54,343 nucleotides of DNA from Actinomycetota bacterium (GCA_018268675.1 JAFDWB010000058.1:1-54343); one strand, 5' to 3'; positions 43,308 to 51,121 are shown, numbered from the stretch's first letter. Notes: generated by a model from the sequence alone, not told the origin. Program-made: numbers and translations.

Positions 43308-43973
43308 TCAGTGGTTCGCCATCACGTCGCCGACGCCGGGGAAGCCGAGGCGCTCCTTCGTCGCTTCGGTCAGGTCGTATTCCCGGCCGACGACGTAGGG
43401 GCCGCGGTCGATCACCGGGACCGTGATCTGGCGGCCGTGGTAGCGGAGCTTCACCATCGTGCCGCAGGGCAGCGTCTTGTTGGCGACGCCGAGGGTTCCT
43501 GGCTCCAGGGTGCCGCCGCAGGCGACGCCGTTGCCGTAGAGCCCGGGGCCGTAGTAGGACGCCCCCGCGAGGCGATACGAGGTCAGATGGCGGACCTTGC
43601 TGTGGGAGCCGCGAACCTGCTTGTCGTGGAGGCCGAAGGCCTCGAGCCCATAGTTGCCGATCTCCCCGGCTTCCCAGTTGGCGCGGAAGGTGCCGTTGGG
43701 CTTGGTCCGGATCGTCAGCACCTGCCGGGAGGGGCCGCGCAGGACGACCTTGACCTGACGGGCGCCGCTGGGGCGCACCTTGCCTCGCACGGTCACGTCG
43801 CCGCCGGTGAGCACCGAGTGGTTGGAGACGTGCAGCGTGACGTGTGACTTGACCCGCACGGGCGCCTGGTGCCGGTGCGCCCCGTGCTGCTGGGCGACCG
43901 CCGGCGACGCTCCGAGCGACAACGCCATGGCGGCGCCGATCGCGGGCAGGATGAATCGCATCGTGTTTCTCAC
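43308..43973 (-). CDS. Secreted 3D-domain (RlpA/double-psi beta-barrel-like) cell-wall protein
   Basis: 221-residue exported protein. A signal peptide (about residues 1-27, ending near AVAQQ) is followed by a beta-sandwich module (about 40-110). The carboxy-terminal 3D-like domain has ASYYGPGLYGNGVACGG, TLPCGTMVKLRY and VPVIDRGPYVVGREYDLTEA. The domain is related to lytic transglycosylase/RlpA barrels that act on peptidoglycan. A c-di-AMP riboswitch and a Crp-type site lie upstream, the arrangement known for actinobacterial resuscitation/wall-hydrolase genes. The GTG start is used; an ATG 12 nt inside is possible. Confidence 0.88.
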   Translation of the reverse strand: MRNTMRFILPAIGAAMALSLGASPAVAQQHGAHRHQAPVRVKSHVTLHVSNHSVLTGGDVTVRGKVRPSGARQVKVVLRGPSRQVLTIRTKPNGTFRANWEAGEIGNYGLEAFGLHDKQVRGSHSKVRHLTSYRLAGASYYGPGLYGNGVACGGTLEPGTLGVANKTLPCGTMVKLRYHGRQITVPVIDRGPYVVGREYDLTEATKERLGFPGVGDVMANH

Positions 43974-43982
43974 TCGCTTTCT

Positions 43983-44148
43983 GCCTGCCTACGGGGTTAG
44001 CTGACGGGCTCGCGGACCCCGGCGGTCGGCCGGCGTCCGTTACGGGCGGCAAGCCGCCCGATTCGCCCCCGCGCCGCGGTCAGGGTGGTGCCGCGGCGCA
44101 TTTGGGTCCCCCGCTCCCCGTCGCGCTGCGGCGAGGGGACTCGGCAGA
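43983..44148 (-). ncRNA. c-di-AMP riboswitch (ydaO/yuaA class)
   Basis: The minus-strand leader of the 3D-domain gene carries the conserved elements in order: GCCGAGTCC, GGGGGACCCA, GGGGGCGAATC and a perfect hairpin GGGCGG-CTTG-CCGCCC. A GGAC-type stem and the diagnostic 3' segment CGAGCCCGTCAGCTAACC with CGTAGGC close it. These correspond segment by segment to the known ydaO fold. In that class c-di-AMP binding turns expression off. The riboswitch ends about 10 nt before the GTG start. Confidence 0.93.
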
Positions 44149-44174
44149 TGGGTTCTTTCCTTTGAGGAGGGAAC

Positions 44175-44217
44175 ACGCTATGGACAGGGCGGCTGCGCCC
44201 GTGTGACCGGACTCACA
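44175..44217 (-). promoter_or_regulatory. Crp-family operator and promoter for the riboswitch-controlled gene
   Basis: TGTGACCGGACTCACA at 44202-44217 is a perfect TGTGA-N6-TCACA site. On the minus strand TAGCGT (44175-44180) is a plausible -10, predicting a start near 44168. The operator centre would then be at about -41.5, the classical class II activator position. The site could also influence the divergent acyltransferase gene. Confidence 0.75.
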
Positions 44218-44320
44218 GAGGTGCTGCCGCGCATGAAAGCGTGCAAAGCCTGGCAAATGGCCCTGCAAAGCCAAAGAAATGCACCCACACGGCCTGAACG
44301 CCGTATGCGAAGATGACCAC

Positions 44321-45778
44321 GTGGCCAACAACGACCGCCTGTCAGGGCTCGATTCGTCGTTCCTCCACATGGAGCGCGAGGGCGCCCACATGCACGTCGC
44401 CTCGACGATCATCTTCGAGGGCCCGGCCCCCACACACGCCGAGTTCCGCGACCACATCGCCTCCCGCCTGCACCTGGTGCCCCGCTTCCGCCAGAAGCTG
44501 CGCTCGGTGCCGTTCGGCCAGGGCCGCCCGGTCTGGGTCGACGATCCGCACCTGAACCTCGACTATCACGTCCGCCAGACCGCCCTCCCGGCGCCCGGCT
44601 CAGACGAGCAACTGCGCAATCTGGCGGCGCGGATCTTCTCCCAGCAGCTCGACCGCTCCAAGCCCCTCTGGGAGCTGTGGCTGGTCGAGGGCATGGCCGA
44701 CGGCCGCTTCGCGGTGATCGGCAAGAGCCACCACGCGCTGGTCGACGGCGTCTCCGGCGTCGACATCACCACCGTCCTCTACGACCTCGACCGCGAGCCG
44801 AAAGGCCCGCCGAGCACGCCGCCGCCCTGGGTCGCCCGCCCCGAGCCGACCGGCACCCAGCTGCTTGCCGCGGCGCTGCGCGAACGGCTCACCAGCCCGC
44901 GCGAGTACGGCCGCGGCGTCCGCCACGCGCTGCGCGGCCCGCGCCAGGTGGTGCGCGGCACGCTGGCGACGACGAAGATGCTCGGCGCCGGCCTCCGCGC
45001 CCCCGCCACCCCGTTCAACGTCGAGATCGGCCCGCACCGCCGTTTCCAGATGACCCAGGCGCAGCTGGCCGACCTGAAGCGGGTCAAGGACGCCCACGGC
45101 GGCACCGTCAACGACGTCATCCTGGCGATCGTCGCGGGCGCGATCGGCCGCTACCTGCGCGCCCGCGGCCACGACACCGAGGGGCTCGTGATGCGGGCGA
45201 TGGTGCCGGTCTCGATCCGCGAGGCCGAGGAGCACGGCGCCCTCGGCAACCGGATCACGGCGATGATGGCGCCGCTGCCGGTCTGGTGCGAGGACCCGGT
45301 CGAGCGCCTCCACGTCGTCACCGCCGAGATGGGCGACCTGAAGGCCTCCGGCCAGGCGGTCGGCGCCGAAATCCTCACCAAGCTGACCGACTTCGCGCCG
45401 ACCACGATCGTCTCCCAGGCGGCCCGCCTGCAGCCCGCCCAGCGCTTCTTCAATCTCGTCGTCACCAACGTGCCGGGCCCGCAGTTCCCGCTCTACGTGC
45501 TGGGACGCCAGATGGAGTCGATCTTCCCGATGGTGCCGCTGGCGCGCAAGCAGGCGCTCTGCATCGGGATCATGTCCTACAACGGGCAGGTCAACTTCGG
45601 GCTGATCGGCGACTACGACGCGATGGCCGACCTCGACAGCTTCGCGCTCGACCTCGAGGAGGCGACCGACGAGGCGATCGCCACCGCACCCCCCGCCGCG
45701 ACGCCGCCGGAGCTGAAGGCGCTGGCGTCGTCCAACGGCGCCGAGGCGACCGGCGCCGGCACCGTCGCCGACGGGTAG
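44321..45778 (+). CDS. Wax ester synthase/diacylglycerol acyltransferase (WS/DGAT)
   Basis: 485-residue acyl-CoA-dependent acyltransferase of neutral-lipid synthesis (triacylglycerol or wax ester). The catalytic HHxxxDG motif is SHHALVDGVSG, and LSGLDSSFLHME, WELWLVEGM, NDVILAIVAGAIGRYL and VTNVPGPQFPLY are the other family blocks. The GTG at 44321 starts just before the LSGLDSSF motif; TATGCG at 44304-44309 is a candidate -10. An earlier ATG at 44279 would precede the hexamer and was not used. Confidence 0.94.
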   Translation: MANNDRLSGLDSSFLHMEREGAHMHVASTIIFEGPAPTHAEFRDHIASRLHLVPRFRQKLRSVPFGQGRPVWVDDPHLNLDYHVRQTALPAPGSDEQLRNLAARIFSQQLDRSKPLWELWLVEGMADGRFAVIGKSHHALVDGVSGVDITTVLYDLDREPKGPPSTPPPWVARPEPTGTQLLAAALRERLTSPREYGRGVRHALRGPRQVVRGTLATTKMLGAGLRAPATPFNVEIGPHRRFQMTQAQLADLKRVKDAHGGTVNDVILAIVAGAIGRYLRARGHDTEGLVMRAMVPVSIREAEEHGALGNRITAMMAPLPVWCEDPVERLHVVTAEMGDLKASGQAVGAEILTKLTDFAPTTIVSQAARLQPAQRFFNLVVTNVPGPQFPLYVLGRQMESIFPMVPLARKQALCIGIMSYNGQVNFGLIGDYDAMADLDSFALDLEEATDEAIATAPPAATPPELKALASSNGAEATGAGTVADG

Positions 45779-45848
45779 CGGCGCGCACCCTCGACAGATC
45801 GGGTTGGGCGCGCCGCGCGGTGCTGACCGCGATACTTCCCGCTTCTCC

Positions 45849-47462
45849 ATGCGCGTGGCCCTCGCCCAGATCAACCCGACCGTCGGCGACGTCGACGGCA
45901 ACGCGGCCAAGATCGCCGCCTGGATCTACCGCGCGCGCGCGGCCGGCGCCGACCTGGCGATCTTCCCCGAGCTCTGCATACCCGGCTACCCGGCCGAGGA
46001 CCTCTACCTGAAGCGCCACTTCCTCGCCGCCAACGTAGCGGCGGTCGAGCGGCTGGCGGCGGGGCTCGCGCCCGGGATCACGGTGATGGTCGGCTTCGCC
46101 GAGCCGGTCGCGGGCGGCGGCGACCACCGCCACGCCCACAACTCGCTCGCGGTGCTCGCCGACGGCGCGGTCCAGCGCGTCTACCGCAAGAACCGGCTGC
46201 CGAACTACGCCGTCTTCGACGAGCAACGCTATTTCGTCCCCGGCACCGCAGGCGAGACGGTCGAGGTCGGCGGGACGCCGGTCGGGCTGACGATCTGCGA
46301 GGACACCTGGGCGCCGGGCCCGCCCGGGCAGGCCGAGGCCGACGCCGGCGCGCGCCTGATCGCCAACCCGTCCGGCTCGCCCTACCACCGCGGCAAGGGC
46401 CAGGAGCGGGAAGCGATGTTCGGCGCGCGGGCGCGCGAGTACGGGGCCCACCTCGCCTTCGTCAACCTGGTCGGCGGTCAGGACGAGCTGGTCTTCGACG
46501 GGCAGAGCCTGCTGCTCGACCCTGGCGGGACGGTGCTGGCGCGGGCGGCGCAGTTCGAGGAGGAGCTGCTGGTCGCCGAGGTGCCCGCGAGCGCCGGCGC
46601 CCCGGCCCCGCTCGCCGATTCTCTCCCCGACCTCGACGAGGTCTACGGGGCGCTCGAGCTCGGCCTGCACGACTACGTCGAGAAGAACGGGTTCGGCCAC
46701 GTCGGGCTTGGCATCTCGGGGGGAATCGACTCGGCGCTCGTGGCGCTGCTCGCGGTCGACGCGCTCGGCCCCGAGCGGGTGACGCTGGTCGTGATGCCGT
46801 CGCCACACTCGAGCGCCGAGACCCAGGCGGACGCCCGCCAGATCGCCCGCAACCTGGGGACCGACCTGATCGAGGTCCCGATCGAGCCGATGATGGACGG
46901 CTACGCGGCGGCGCTGACGGGCGCCCTCGAGGGGCTGGCGGCGGAGAACATCCAGGCGCGAATTCGCGGCAACCTGATGATGGCGCTGTCCAACCACCAC
47001 GGCTGGCTCGTCCTCACGACCGGCAACAAGAGCGAGATGTCGGTCGGCTACGCGACCCTCTACGGCGACATGGCGGGCGGCTTCGCGGTGATCAAGGACG
47101 TGCCGAAGACACTCGTCTACGAGCTGGTGGAGCACCGCAACGAGCGGGCCGGACGCGACCTGATCCCCGCCGCGGTGATCGCGCGGCCGCCCTCGGCCGA
47201 GCTCCGCCCCGACCAGCGCGACAGCGACTCCCTCCCCGACTACGACCTCCTCGACCGCATCCTCGAGGCCTACGTCGAGCGCGACCAGGGCCGCGACGAG
47301 ATGGTCGCCGCCGGGCTCCCGGGGGAAGTCGTCGACGAGGTGATCCGCCTGGTCGACCGGGCCGAGTACAAGCGCCGCCAGGCCGCCCCCGGGATCCGCA
47401 TCACCCCGCGCGCCTTCGGCCGCGACCGGCGCCTGCCGATCACCAACCGCTTCGGCGGTTGA
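45849..47462 (+). CDS. nadE: Glutamine-dependent NAD+ synthetase
   Basis: 537-residue two-domain enzyme making NAD from deamido-NAD. The amino-terminal nitrilase-like glutaminase has the catalytic Glu in FPELCIPGYPAED, Lys in VYRKNRLPNYAVFDE and Cys in LTICEDTW. The carboxy-terminal synthetase has the ATP loop GISGGIDSALVALLAV and TGNKSEMSVGYATLYGDMAGG. The ATG at 45849 gives the standard start. Its stop codon lies within a large palindrome shared with the convergent thioesterase gene. Confidence 0.96.
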   Translation: MRVALAQINPTVGDVDGNAAKIAAWIYRARAAGADLAIFPELCIPGYPAEDLYLKRHFLAANVAAVERLAAGLAPGITVMVGFAEPVAGGGDHRHAHNSLAVLADGAVQRVYRKNRLPNYAVFDEQRYFVPGTAGETVEVGGTPVGLTICEDTWAPGPPGQAEADAGARLIANPSGSPYHRGKGQEREAMFGARAREYGAHLAFVNLVGGQDELVFDGQSLLLDPGGTVLARAAQFEEELLVAEVPASAGAPAPLADSLPDLDEVYGALELGLHDYVEKNGFGHVGLGISGGIDSALVALLAVDALGPERVTLVVMPSPHSSAETQADARQIARNLGTDLIEVPIEPMMDGYAAALTGALEGLAAENIQARIRGNLMMALSNHHGWLVLTTGNKSEMSVGYATLYGDMAGGFAVIKDVPKTLVYELVEHRNERAGRDLIPAAVIARPPSAELRPDQRDSDSLPDYDLLDRILEAYVERDQGRDEMVAAGLPGEVVDEVIRLVDRAEYKRRQAAPGIRITPRAFGRDRRLPITNRFGG

Positions 47463-47507
47463 TGGGCCGAAAACCGCTGATACAGAGCGGTTTTCGGCCC
47501 GTCAACC
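47457..47507. terminator. Bidirectional hairpin spanning both stop codons of nadE and the thioesterase gene
   Basis: Arms GGGCCGAAAACCGCT (47464-47478) and its exact complement (47486-47500) enclose a 7-nt loop. The pairing continues outward through one T/G wobble and six pairs GGTTGA/TCAACC (47457-47462 and 47502-47507), about 22 bp in all. The outer part contains the nadE TGA (47460-47462) and, on the other strand, the thioesterase TGA (47502-47504). It probably ends transcription both ways; no long U-tract follows, apart from internal TTTT. Confidence 0.7.
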
Positions 47508-47909
47508 GGTGGGCGCGGGGCGGACGGCCATCGTCATCTTGGCGAGCGCGCACAGTCGCTCGTCGTCGTCGAGGACCTCGACCTGCCAGACCCAGGTGCT
47601 GCGGCCGCGGTGGCGGGCGACGGCGCGGGCTTCGGCGTGGCCGGAGGTCACCGGGCGCATGAAGCTGACCTCGATCGACTGGCCGACCGCGATCTTGCCT
47701 TCCTCCCAGACCGCCGCCGCGGTGGCGAAGGAGCAGAGGCTCTCGACCAGGGTCGAGTAGACGCCCCCGTGCATCAGGCCGTAGGGCTGGCGGAGCTCGT
47801 CGCGGAGCTCGATCCGGGCCCGCGCGTCCTCCGGATCCAGCTGTATCCACTCGGTACCGATGTAGGCGTCGAAGTTCGACTGCTTCTTAATCGGATCGTC
47901 GCTCGCCAT
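47502..47909 (-). CDS. Hotdog-fold thioesterase (PaaI family)
   Basis: 135-residue acyl-CoA thioesterase candidate. The hotdog signature is QPYGLMHGGVYSTLVESLCS, where GLMHGG precedes the central helix, and VSFMRPVTSGHAEARA and VWQVEVLDDDERLCALAKMTM complete the fold. The substrate may be aromatic or medium-chain acyl-CoA. The ATG is placed 8 nt from a minus-strand TAGGGT hexamer in a symmetric divergent promoter. Confidence 0.9.
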   Translation of the reverse strand: MASDDPIKKQSNFDAYIGTEWIQLDPEDARARIELRDELRQPYGLMHGGVYSTLVESLCSFATAAAVWEEGKIAVGQSIEVSFMRPVTSGHAEARAVARHRGRSTWVWQVEVLDDDERLCALAKMTMAVRPAPTG

Positions 47910-47938
47910 CGCCGCGCACCCTATTAGGGTTCCTCGGG
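47910..47938. promoter_or_regulatory. Symmetric bidirectional leaderless promoter
   Basis: The palindrome ACCCTATTAGGGT (47918-47930) contains back-to-back -10 hexamers TAGGGT on the two strands. On the plus strand 8 nt separate it from the GTG at 47939; on the minus strand 8 nt separate it from the ATG at 47909. The whole intergenic space is 29 nt. One polymerase at a time could bind, so the two genes would compete. Confidence 0.65.
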
Positions 47939-48991
47939 GTGGCGCTGAGCAACGAGCAAACTGCGATGCTGCGCCTGCTGGCCCAGGGCGAGCAGGGCTA
48001 CGCCGACATCGCCGCCCTGATGGGCCTGAGCGAGGAGGAGGTGCGGGCCAAGGTGGTCGGCGCCCTCGCCCAGCTGCAGGCCGAAGGCAAGCCCGCGCCC
48101 GACGTCCCGCCACCGATCCCCGGCGGCGCGCATCCCGCGGCCGAAGCGACGCCGCCGGAGCCCGAACCTCCCCCCGAGCCGCCCGCCGCGAGCGAAGCGC
48201 CCGTCGAGCCGGCGATCGCCGACGCGGTCGCGCCGCGGGAAGGGGCGGGCGAGCCGGAGGCCCCGCGGCCGGTCGCACCGCCGCCCGCCTCCCCGTCGCC
48301 TTCCGACCGTCCCTCATCGGGCGGACGGACGATCACGCTGCCGACCGGGCGGAACGCCTGGCTCCTCGGCGGCGGGATCCTCGCCGCGATCGCGATCGTC
48401 GTCGCGGTGATCCTCCTCGCCTCGGGGGGCGGAGGCGGTTCCTCGACCACCGCGGGCGACGGCGCCTCGACCGCCGGCCGCGAAGGCAAGTCCGAATCGA
48501 CGTCCACGGCGAAGGAACCGACCCAGGCGGAACTGAAGGCGGTCGACGGCAGCGAAGCTTCCGGGCGGGCGACGTTCGGCCGGGTGGAAAACAAGCTGGC
48601 GCTGCAGGTCGAAGCGACGGGGCTCGAACCGACGGTCGAAGGCAAGAACTCCTACGCGATCCTGCTCGCGCAGTCGAAGCAGCGGATGCTGCCGCTGGCC
48701 TCGACCGCGGTGAAGGGCAGCGGCAAAGGCGCCAACGCGATCGCCGCGCAGTTCGAAGTGCCGGTCGAAATCCTTGGCTACCTGGCGAACGGGACCTTCG
48801 ACCAGATCGTGATCACGAAAGTCGAAAACAAGCGCTTCGAAGAAGCGATCGAAGCGGCGACGAAGAAGAAACGGGCGCCGACCTACACCGGCGAAGAAAT
48901 CCTCCGCGGCACCATCACCGGCCCGATCGTCGGCCTCGCGCAGCGCGAAAAAGAAGCGAGCGAAGAAAAGAGCAAGAGCGGCGGCCAGTAG
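47939..48991 (+). CDS. Membrane-spanning protein with cytoplasmic helix-turn-helix
   Basis: 350-residue single-pass protein of unknown function. The amino-terminal 50 residues (NEQTAMLRLLAQGEQGYADI, AALMGLSEEEVRAKVVGAL) resemble sigma region 4/LuxR-type helix-turn-helix. A Pro/Ala/Glu linker (about 52-135), one membrane helix (about 141-162), a Ser/Thr-rich spacer and an external beta-rich domain (about 190-330) follow. The external domain loosely resembles RskA-type anti-sigma domains. Glutamate codons are 10 GAG and 5 GAA before the membrane segment, and 21 GAA and no GAG after it. Confidence 0.85.
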   Translation: MALSNEQTAMLRLLAQGEQGYADIAALMGLSEEEVRAKVVGALAQLQAEGKPAPDVPPPIPGGAHPAAEATPPEPEPPPEPPAASEAPVEPAIADAVAPREGAGEPEAPRPVAPPPASPSPSDRPSSGGRTITLPTGRNAWLLGGGILAAIAIVVAVILLASGGGGGSSTTAGDGASTAGREGKSESTSTAKEPTQAELKAVDGSEASGRATFGRVENKLALQVEATGLEPTVEGKNSYAILLAQSKQRMLPLASTAVKGSGKGANAIAAQFEVPVEILGYLANGTFDQIVITKVENKRFEEAIEAATKKKRAPTYTGEEILRGTITGPIVGLAQREKEASEEKSKSGGQ

Positions 48992-49016
48992 CCGTCGCGT
49001 CACTCGGGAGGGGCGC

Positions 49017-50642
49017 TCAGGTGAGGAGCTTGCCCGGGTTCATGATCCCGGTCGGGTCGAGGCGCTCCTTGACGGCCCGCAGCACCTCGAGGCCGGTCTG
49101 ACCCACCTCGGCCTCCATGTAGGGGGCGTGGTCGCGGCCGACCGCGTGGTGGTGGGTGATCGTGCCGCCGCCCGCGACGATCGCCTCGCTCGCCGCCCGC
49201 TTCACCGCCGCCCACTGCTCCAGCTCGGCGCCGCGGCGGGCCCGCGAGATGAAGGTGAAGTAGAGCGAGGCGCCGTCGGGGTAGGCGTGGGAGAGGTGGC
49301 AGAAGACGAGGCCGGGCGTCCCCTGGCCCGCGAGGGCGTCCGCGATCGCGGCGCCGACCGCCCGGTGGAGCTCGCCGAGGCGGCTCCAGGTGTGGGAGGT
49401 CTCAAGGGTCTCCACCATCGCCCCCATCCCCATCAGCAGGTCGCGCTGGTAGGGGCCGCCGTAGCGCCCGCGCTCCCAGGAGCGGCCGGCCGCGCGCCCG
49501 AGGTAGACGGCGCCGCCCGCTCGCAGCACGCGGACGCTCAACGCGCGGGTCCGGGTCAGCGCCTCCTCCTCGCCCTCGAAGCCGAGGATCATCAGCGCGC
49601 CCTCGGCCCGCCGCCGCGCCCGCAGGTAGGCGCCGAAGGCCTTCCCGGCGGCGCCGCGGGGACCGGAGAGCGCCAGCGAGCCGACCGTCTCCTCCTCGTC
49701 GGAGACCCGGATCACGCTCGGCAGCCCCGGCCCCTGGGCGAGCAGGCGGACGATCTCGCGGCCCGCCTCGAAGCTCTCCGCCATCCACGCCTCGTAGCGG
49801 CGCCGCGGTGGCGCCGGGCGCACCCGGACGGTGACGTCGGGGATCACGCCGAGCGTCCCCTCGGAGCCGATCACGAGCTCCCGCAGGGCGGGCCCGGCGG
49901 CGGTGTGCGGGGTCTCGAGCGTGCGCAGGCTGCCGGCCGGGGCGAGCAGCCGCACCGAGGTGACCAGCGAGTCGAAGCGCCCGTAGCCCGAGGAGGCCTG
50001 GCCCGCCGAGCGGGTCGCGGCGAAGCCACCGATCGTCGCGTACTCGAAGGACTGCGGGAAGTGGCCGAGGGTCAGGCCGTGCGCGGCGAGCGCCGCCTCG
50101 GCCTCCGGCCCGCGCAGCCCGGCGCCGAGCCGCGCCGTCAGCGAGCTCGGGTCGACCGCGACTTCACGGAGCGCGGTGAGATCGAGGCTGATCAGCGTCT
50201 CATGCGTGCCGCGCAGCGGCTCGACCCCGCCGACCACACTGGTGCCGCCGCCGAACGGGACCACGGCGATGCCGTGCGCGGCGCAGGCGTCGACCAGCGC
50301 TCCCACGGCCGCCGCGCCCCCCGGGACCACGACCGCGTCCGGCGCGTGCTCCAGCCGCCCCGAGCGCATCCGCGCCAGGTCGACGTAGCCACTCCCGCGC
50401 GCGTGGCGCAGCCGATCCTCCTTGGCGTCGAAGACCGCGTCGGCGCCGACCGCGTCGACGACCGCCCGCGGCAGCGGCCGCGCCTCGGGCAGCTCGAAGT
50501 CCGCCGCCGTCGCGGCTGGTGGCCACGGCTCGAGCTCCCCGATACGTTCGCGCAGCACCCCGAGCGCCGTCGCGTCGAGCTCCGTCCGCCGCGCCGGATC
50601 GCCCCACCCCCACCAGCTCGTGTCGCGGCGCGGCTCCGTCAC
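49017..50642 (-). CDS. FAD-binding oxidase, alkyl-dihydroxyacetonephosphate synthase-like
   Basis: 541-residue VAO-family flavoprotein. It opens WWGWGDP, and the FAD pyrophosphate loop is VVPFGGGTSVVGGVE, with TIGGFAATRSAGQASSGYGR and VIGSEGTLGVI. The carboxy-terminal HHHAVGRDHAPYMEAE matches the triple-histidine motif of alkyl-DHAP synthases, which make ether lipids. Bacterial homologues of this type are often annotated as such, but may oxidise other hydroxy acids. An ether-lipid role is inference. The SRPBCC gene ends 13 nt upstream. Confidence 0.85.
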   Translation of the reverse strand: MTEPRRDTSWWGWGDPARRTELDATALGVLRERIGELEPWPPAATAADFELPEARPLPRAVVDAVGADAVFDAKEDRLRHARGSGYVDLARMRSGRLEHAPDAVVVPGGAAAVGALVDACAAHGIAVVPFGGGTSVVGGVEPLRGTHETLISLDLTALREVAVDPSSLTARLGAGLRGPEAEAALAAHGLTLGHFPQSFEYATIGGFAATRSAGQASSGYGRFDSLVTSVRLLAPAGSLRTLETPHTAAGPALRELVIGSEGTLGVIPDVTVRVRPAPPRRRYEAWMAESFEAGREIVRLLAQGPGLPSVIRVSDEEETVGSLALSGPRGAAGKAFGAYLRARRRAEGALMILGFEGEEEALTRTRALSVRVLRAGGAVYLGRAAGRSWERGRYGGPYQRDLLMGMGAMVETLETSHTWSRLGELHRAVGAAIADALAGQGTPGLVFCHLSHAYPDGASLYFTFISRARRGAELEQWAAVKRAASEAIVAGGGTITHHHAVGRDHAPYMEAEVGQTGLEVLRAVKERLDPTGIMNPGKLLT

Positions 50643-50655
50643 CTGCGCGCCCCGC

Positions 50656-51111
50656 TCACGCCAAGGCCCTTTCGATCCCGTCGAGCGCCGCGTCGAGGAT
50701 GTCGCGTTGGCCCTTGCGCATCATCCAGCCACCAAGCCGTGACATCCCCCGCATGGTCTGCGACGAGGTCAGCACCACCCGCGTCTCGCCCTCCCCCATC
50801 CCGTGCAGCTCGACGTCGACCCGCGAGTCCTTCAGATGCCGGGCGAACGGCGAGCCCTCCAGCTGCTGCTCCCAGACGTAGCGCTCGTTCTCGGCCGCGG
50901 AGATGCAGCGGTAATCGGCCCGCACGCCGCGCCCGTGCTGGGTCTCGAGCACCTTGGTCCACTGGCTGCGGCGGCCGCCGGAGCGCGCGTCGACGTCCTC
51001 CACCCGCGAGACCCGCGGCCACCAGCGCGGCAGCGCGTAGGGATCGGAGACGAGCTTCCAGACCTGGGCGACCGGCGCGTCGACCGTGCGCCTGCGGGTC
51101 ACCCGTGGCAT
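50656..51111 (-). CDS. SRPBCC/START-like domain protein
   Basis: 151-residue polyketide-cyclase/Bet v1-like fold. It begins RRRTVDAPVAQVWKLVSDP and YALPRWWPRV, the common opening of SRPBCC lipid- or ligand-binding proteins, and ends with an amphipathic helix (GQRDILDAALDGIERAL). It may bind a hydrophobic ligand; no catalytic residues can be assigned. It lies between the MerR gene (10-nt gap) and the flavoprotein gene on the same strand. Confidence 0.82.
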   Translation of the reverse strand: MPRVTRRRTVDAPVAQVWKLVSDPYALPRWWPRVSRVEDVDARSGGRRSQWTKVLETQHGRGVRADYRCISAAENERYVWEQQLEGSPFARHLKDSRVDVELHGMGEGETRVVLTSSQTMRGMSRLGGWMMRKGQRDILDAALDGIERALA

Positions 51112-51121
51112 GCGGCCGGCG

